This document shows, one piece after another, positions 63,411 through 64,000 of a DNA stretch of 64,000 nt. The first letter of the stretch is position 1. Each line of letters starts with the position of its first letter. The stretch comes from Climacium dendroides (lineage: Eukaryota; Streptophyta; Bryopsida; Hypnales; Climaciaceae). The notes beneath the pieces are model-generated. The model was given only the letters and a program-made list of their open reading frames with translations, searched no databases and had not been told where the DNA came from. Location: positions 868,001 through 932,000 of the forward strand of contig CATNNA010000010.1 of the NCBI GenBank assembly GCA_950106755.1. Direction: 5' to 3'. Position numbers and translations under genes: made by a program.

Positions 63411-64000
63411 TAATTATTTCAAAGATTTGCAACTTATGTGTTATGTTTTCGGACATGATTCCACGTCAAAACGATATAATTTATTGGTTTGGATTCTATT
63501 AAATACAGCATGATTTTTAGAGTCTCCTCTTTTTAAAACCCATTTCACTTACAAAAGTATAGCGAAGCAATAGGGTTCTCTTAAACTTCATTTTTCCATG
63601 AATCCTAATTATTTCAAAGATTTGCAACTTATGTGTTATGTTTTCGGACATGATTCCACGTCAGAACGATATAATTTATTGGTTTGGTTTCTATTAAATA
63701 CAGCATGATTTTTAGAGTCTCCTTTCTTTAAAATCCATTTCACTTACAAAAGTATAGCGAAGCAATAGGGTTCTCTTAAACTTCATTTTTCCATGAATCC
63801 TAATTATTTCGAAGATTTCCAACTTGTGTGTTATGTTTTCGGACAGGCTTCCACGTCAAAACGATATAATTTATTGGTTTGGTTTCTATTAAATATAGCA
63901 TGATTTTTAGAATCTCTCTTTATTAAAACCATTTCACTTACAAAAGTGTGGAGAAGCAATAGGGTTCTCTTAAACTTCATTTTTCCATGAATCCTAATTA

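Larger units (their letters stand above)
1..64000. repeat. Uninterrupted 195-bp tandem satellite array
   Basis: The window is filled end to end by head-to-tail copies of one AT-rich unit. The invariant word GAAGCAATAGGGTTCTC recurs roughly every 195 bases from about 34 to about 63970, always on the given strand. The distance from the landmark C of CATTTC at 11 to its counterpart at 63930 is 63919, which equals 328 units of 195 bp minus 41 bp, and 41 units are 1 bp short. I saw no inverted monomers, no inserted elements and no unique DNA. Architecture matches centromeric or pericentromeric satellites of eukaryotes; the family itself is unrecognised and the chromosomal location is inferred. Both edges are inside the array. 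Confidence 0.99.
51640..64000. repeat. Zone IV: array with dense and diverse short units
   Basis: About 63 monomers, 19 of them 194 bp long, in at least three subtypes. Spacings are as small as one monomer (57097/57291, 57680/57874, 60210/60404, 62351/62545). Private alleles include CAGTCTCTTTTTATTAC, GAATCTCTCTTTATTA, TTTCAGACAGG, ATTTCCAACTTG, AAATATAGCATG, TTTCGGCCATG and GATTGCACGTC. GTATAGCG units with TTTTTCC as well as TCCTCC occur, so the two allele sites are unlinked here. No gene is present. Confidence 0.85.

Noticed and set aside
1..64000. CRISPR array.
   Set aside because: The period is 195 bp with the entire unit repeated; there are no short repeats separated by unique spacers and no cas genes.
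1..64000. CENP-B box or a known centromere satellite (alpha satellite, the 178-bp Arabidopsis family).
   Set aside because: I found no match to the CENP-B box core and no similarity I could recognise to these families. Centromeric identity stays an inference from architecture.
1..64000. Transposon or retroelement insertion within the array.
   Set aside because: Phase is kept throughout (195n - 1 between all short units), and no terminal repeats, target-site duplications or transposase/reverse-transcriptase frames are visible.
1..64000. Ribosomal intergenic spacer repeats, tRNA or other small RNA clusters.
   Set aside because: No rRNA-like segment or tRNA A/B-box pair with cloverleaf could be seen in the monomer, and the array has no larger unit containing genes.

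Overview
The whole 64-kb window is one uninterrupted block of tandem satellite DNA. A unit of 195 bp (about 31% G+C) repeats head-to-tail, always in the same orientation, about 328.4 times. I found no credible protein gene, RNA gene, transposon, CRISPR array or unique sequence anywhere. Both window edges cut through the array, so the true array is longer. The architecture (AT-rich unit near nucleosome-repeat length, tens of kb of homogeneous copies, nested higher-order repeats) is typical of a eukaryotic centromeric or pericentromeric/heterochromatic satellite. I do not recognise the family and cannot name the organism; a plant or animal chromosome is an inference from architecture only.

The length arithmetic is unusually strict. 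A landmark at base 11 recurs at 63930, a distance of 63919 = 328 x 195 - 41. Exactly 41 units are 194 bp long, each carrying a divergent tract of about 40 bp with a 1-bp deletion. Every spacing between successive short units equals 195n - 1, so I infer no other net indel in the window.

Layout: Zone I (1-24400) is a mosaic with sparse short units and 6-, 30- and 32-monomer duplications. Zone II (24400-36285) is two tandem copies of a 29/32-monomer block rich in short units spaced 4-6 monomers apart. Zone III (36285-51640) has no short units and is built from nested 8-, 11-, 15-, 16- and 20-monomer duplications, including a 3120-bp tandem duplication whose copies look identical over about 3 kb. 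Zone IV (51640-64000) regains short units of several subtypes and holds 14-, 3- and 11-monomer duplications.

There is no gene network to describe. What can be read here is evolutionary process: unequal exchange, local amplification, gene-conversion-like mosaicism among a few variant alleles, and C-to-T/G-to-A changes recurring at CpG sites, which would fit cytosine methylation. The small minus-strand reading frames of 61-78 codons are by-products of the 1-bp-short unit and are not annotated as genes. Because some blocks look identical over kilobases, the copy number here depends on how well the assembly resolved them.
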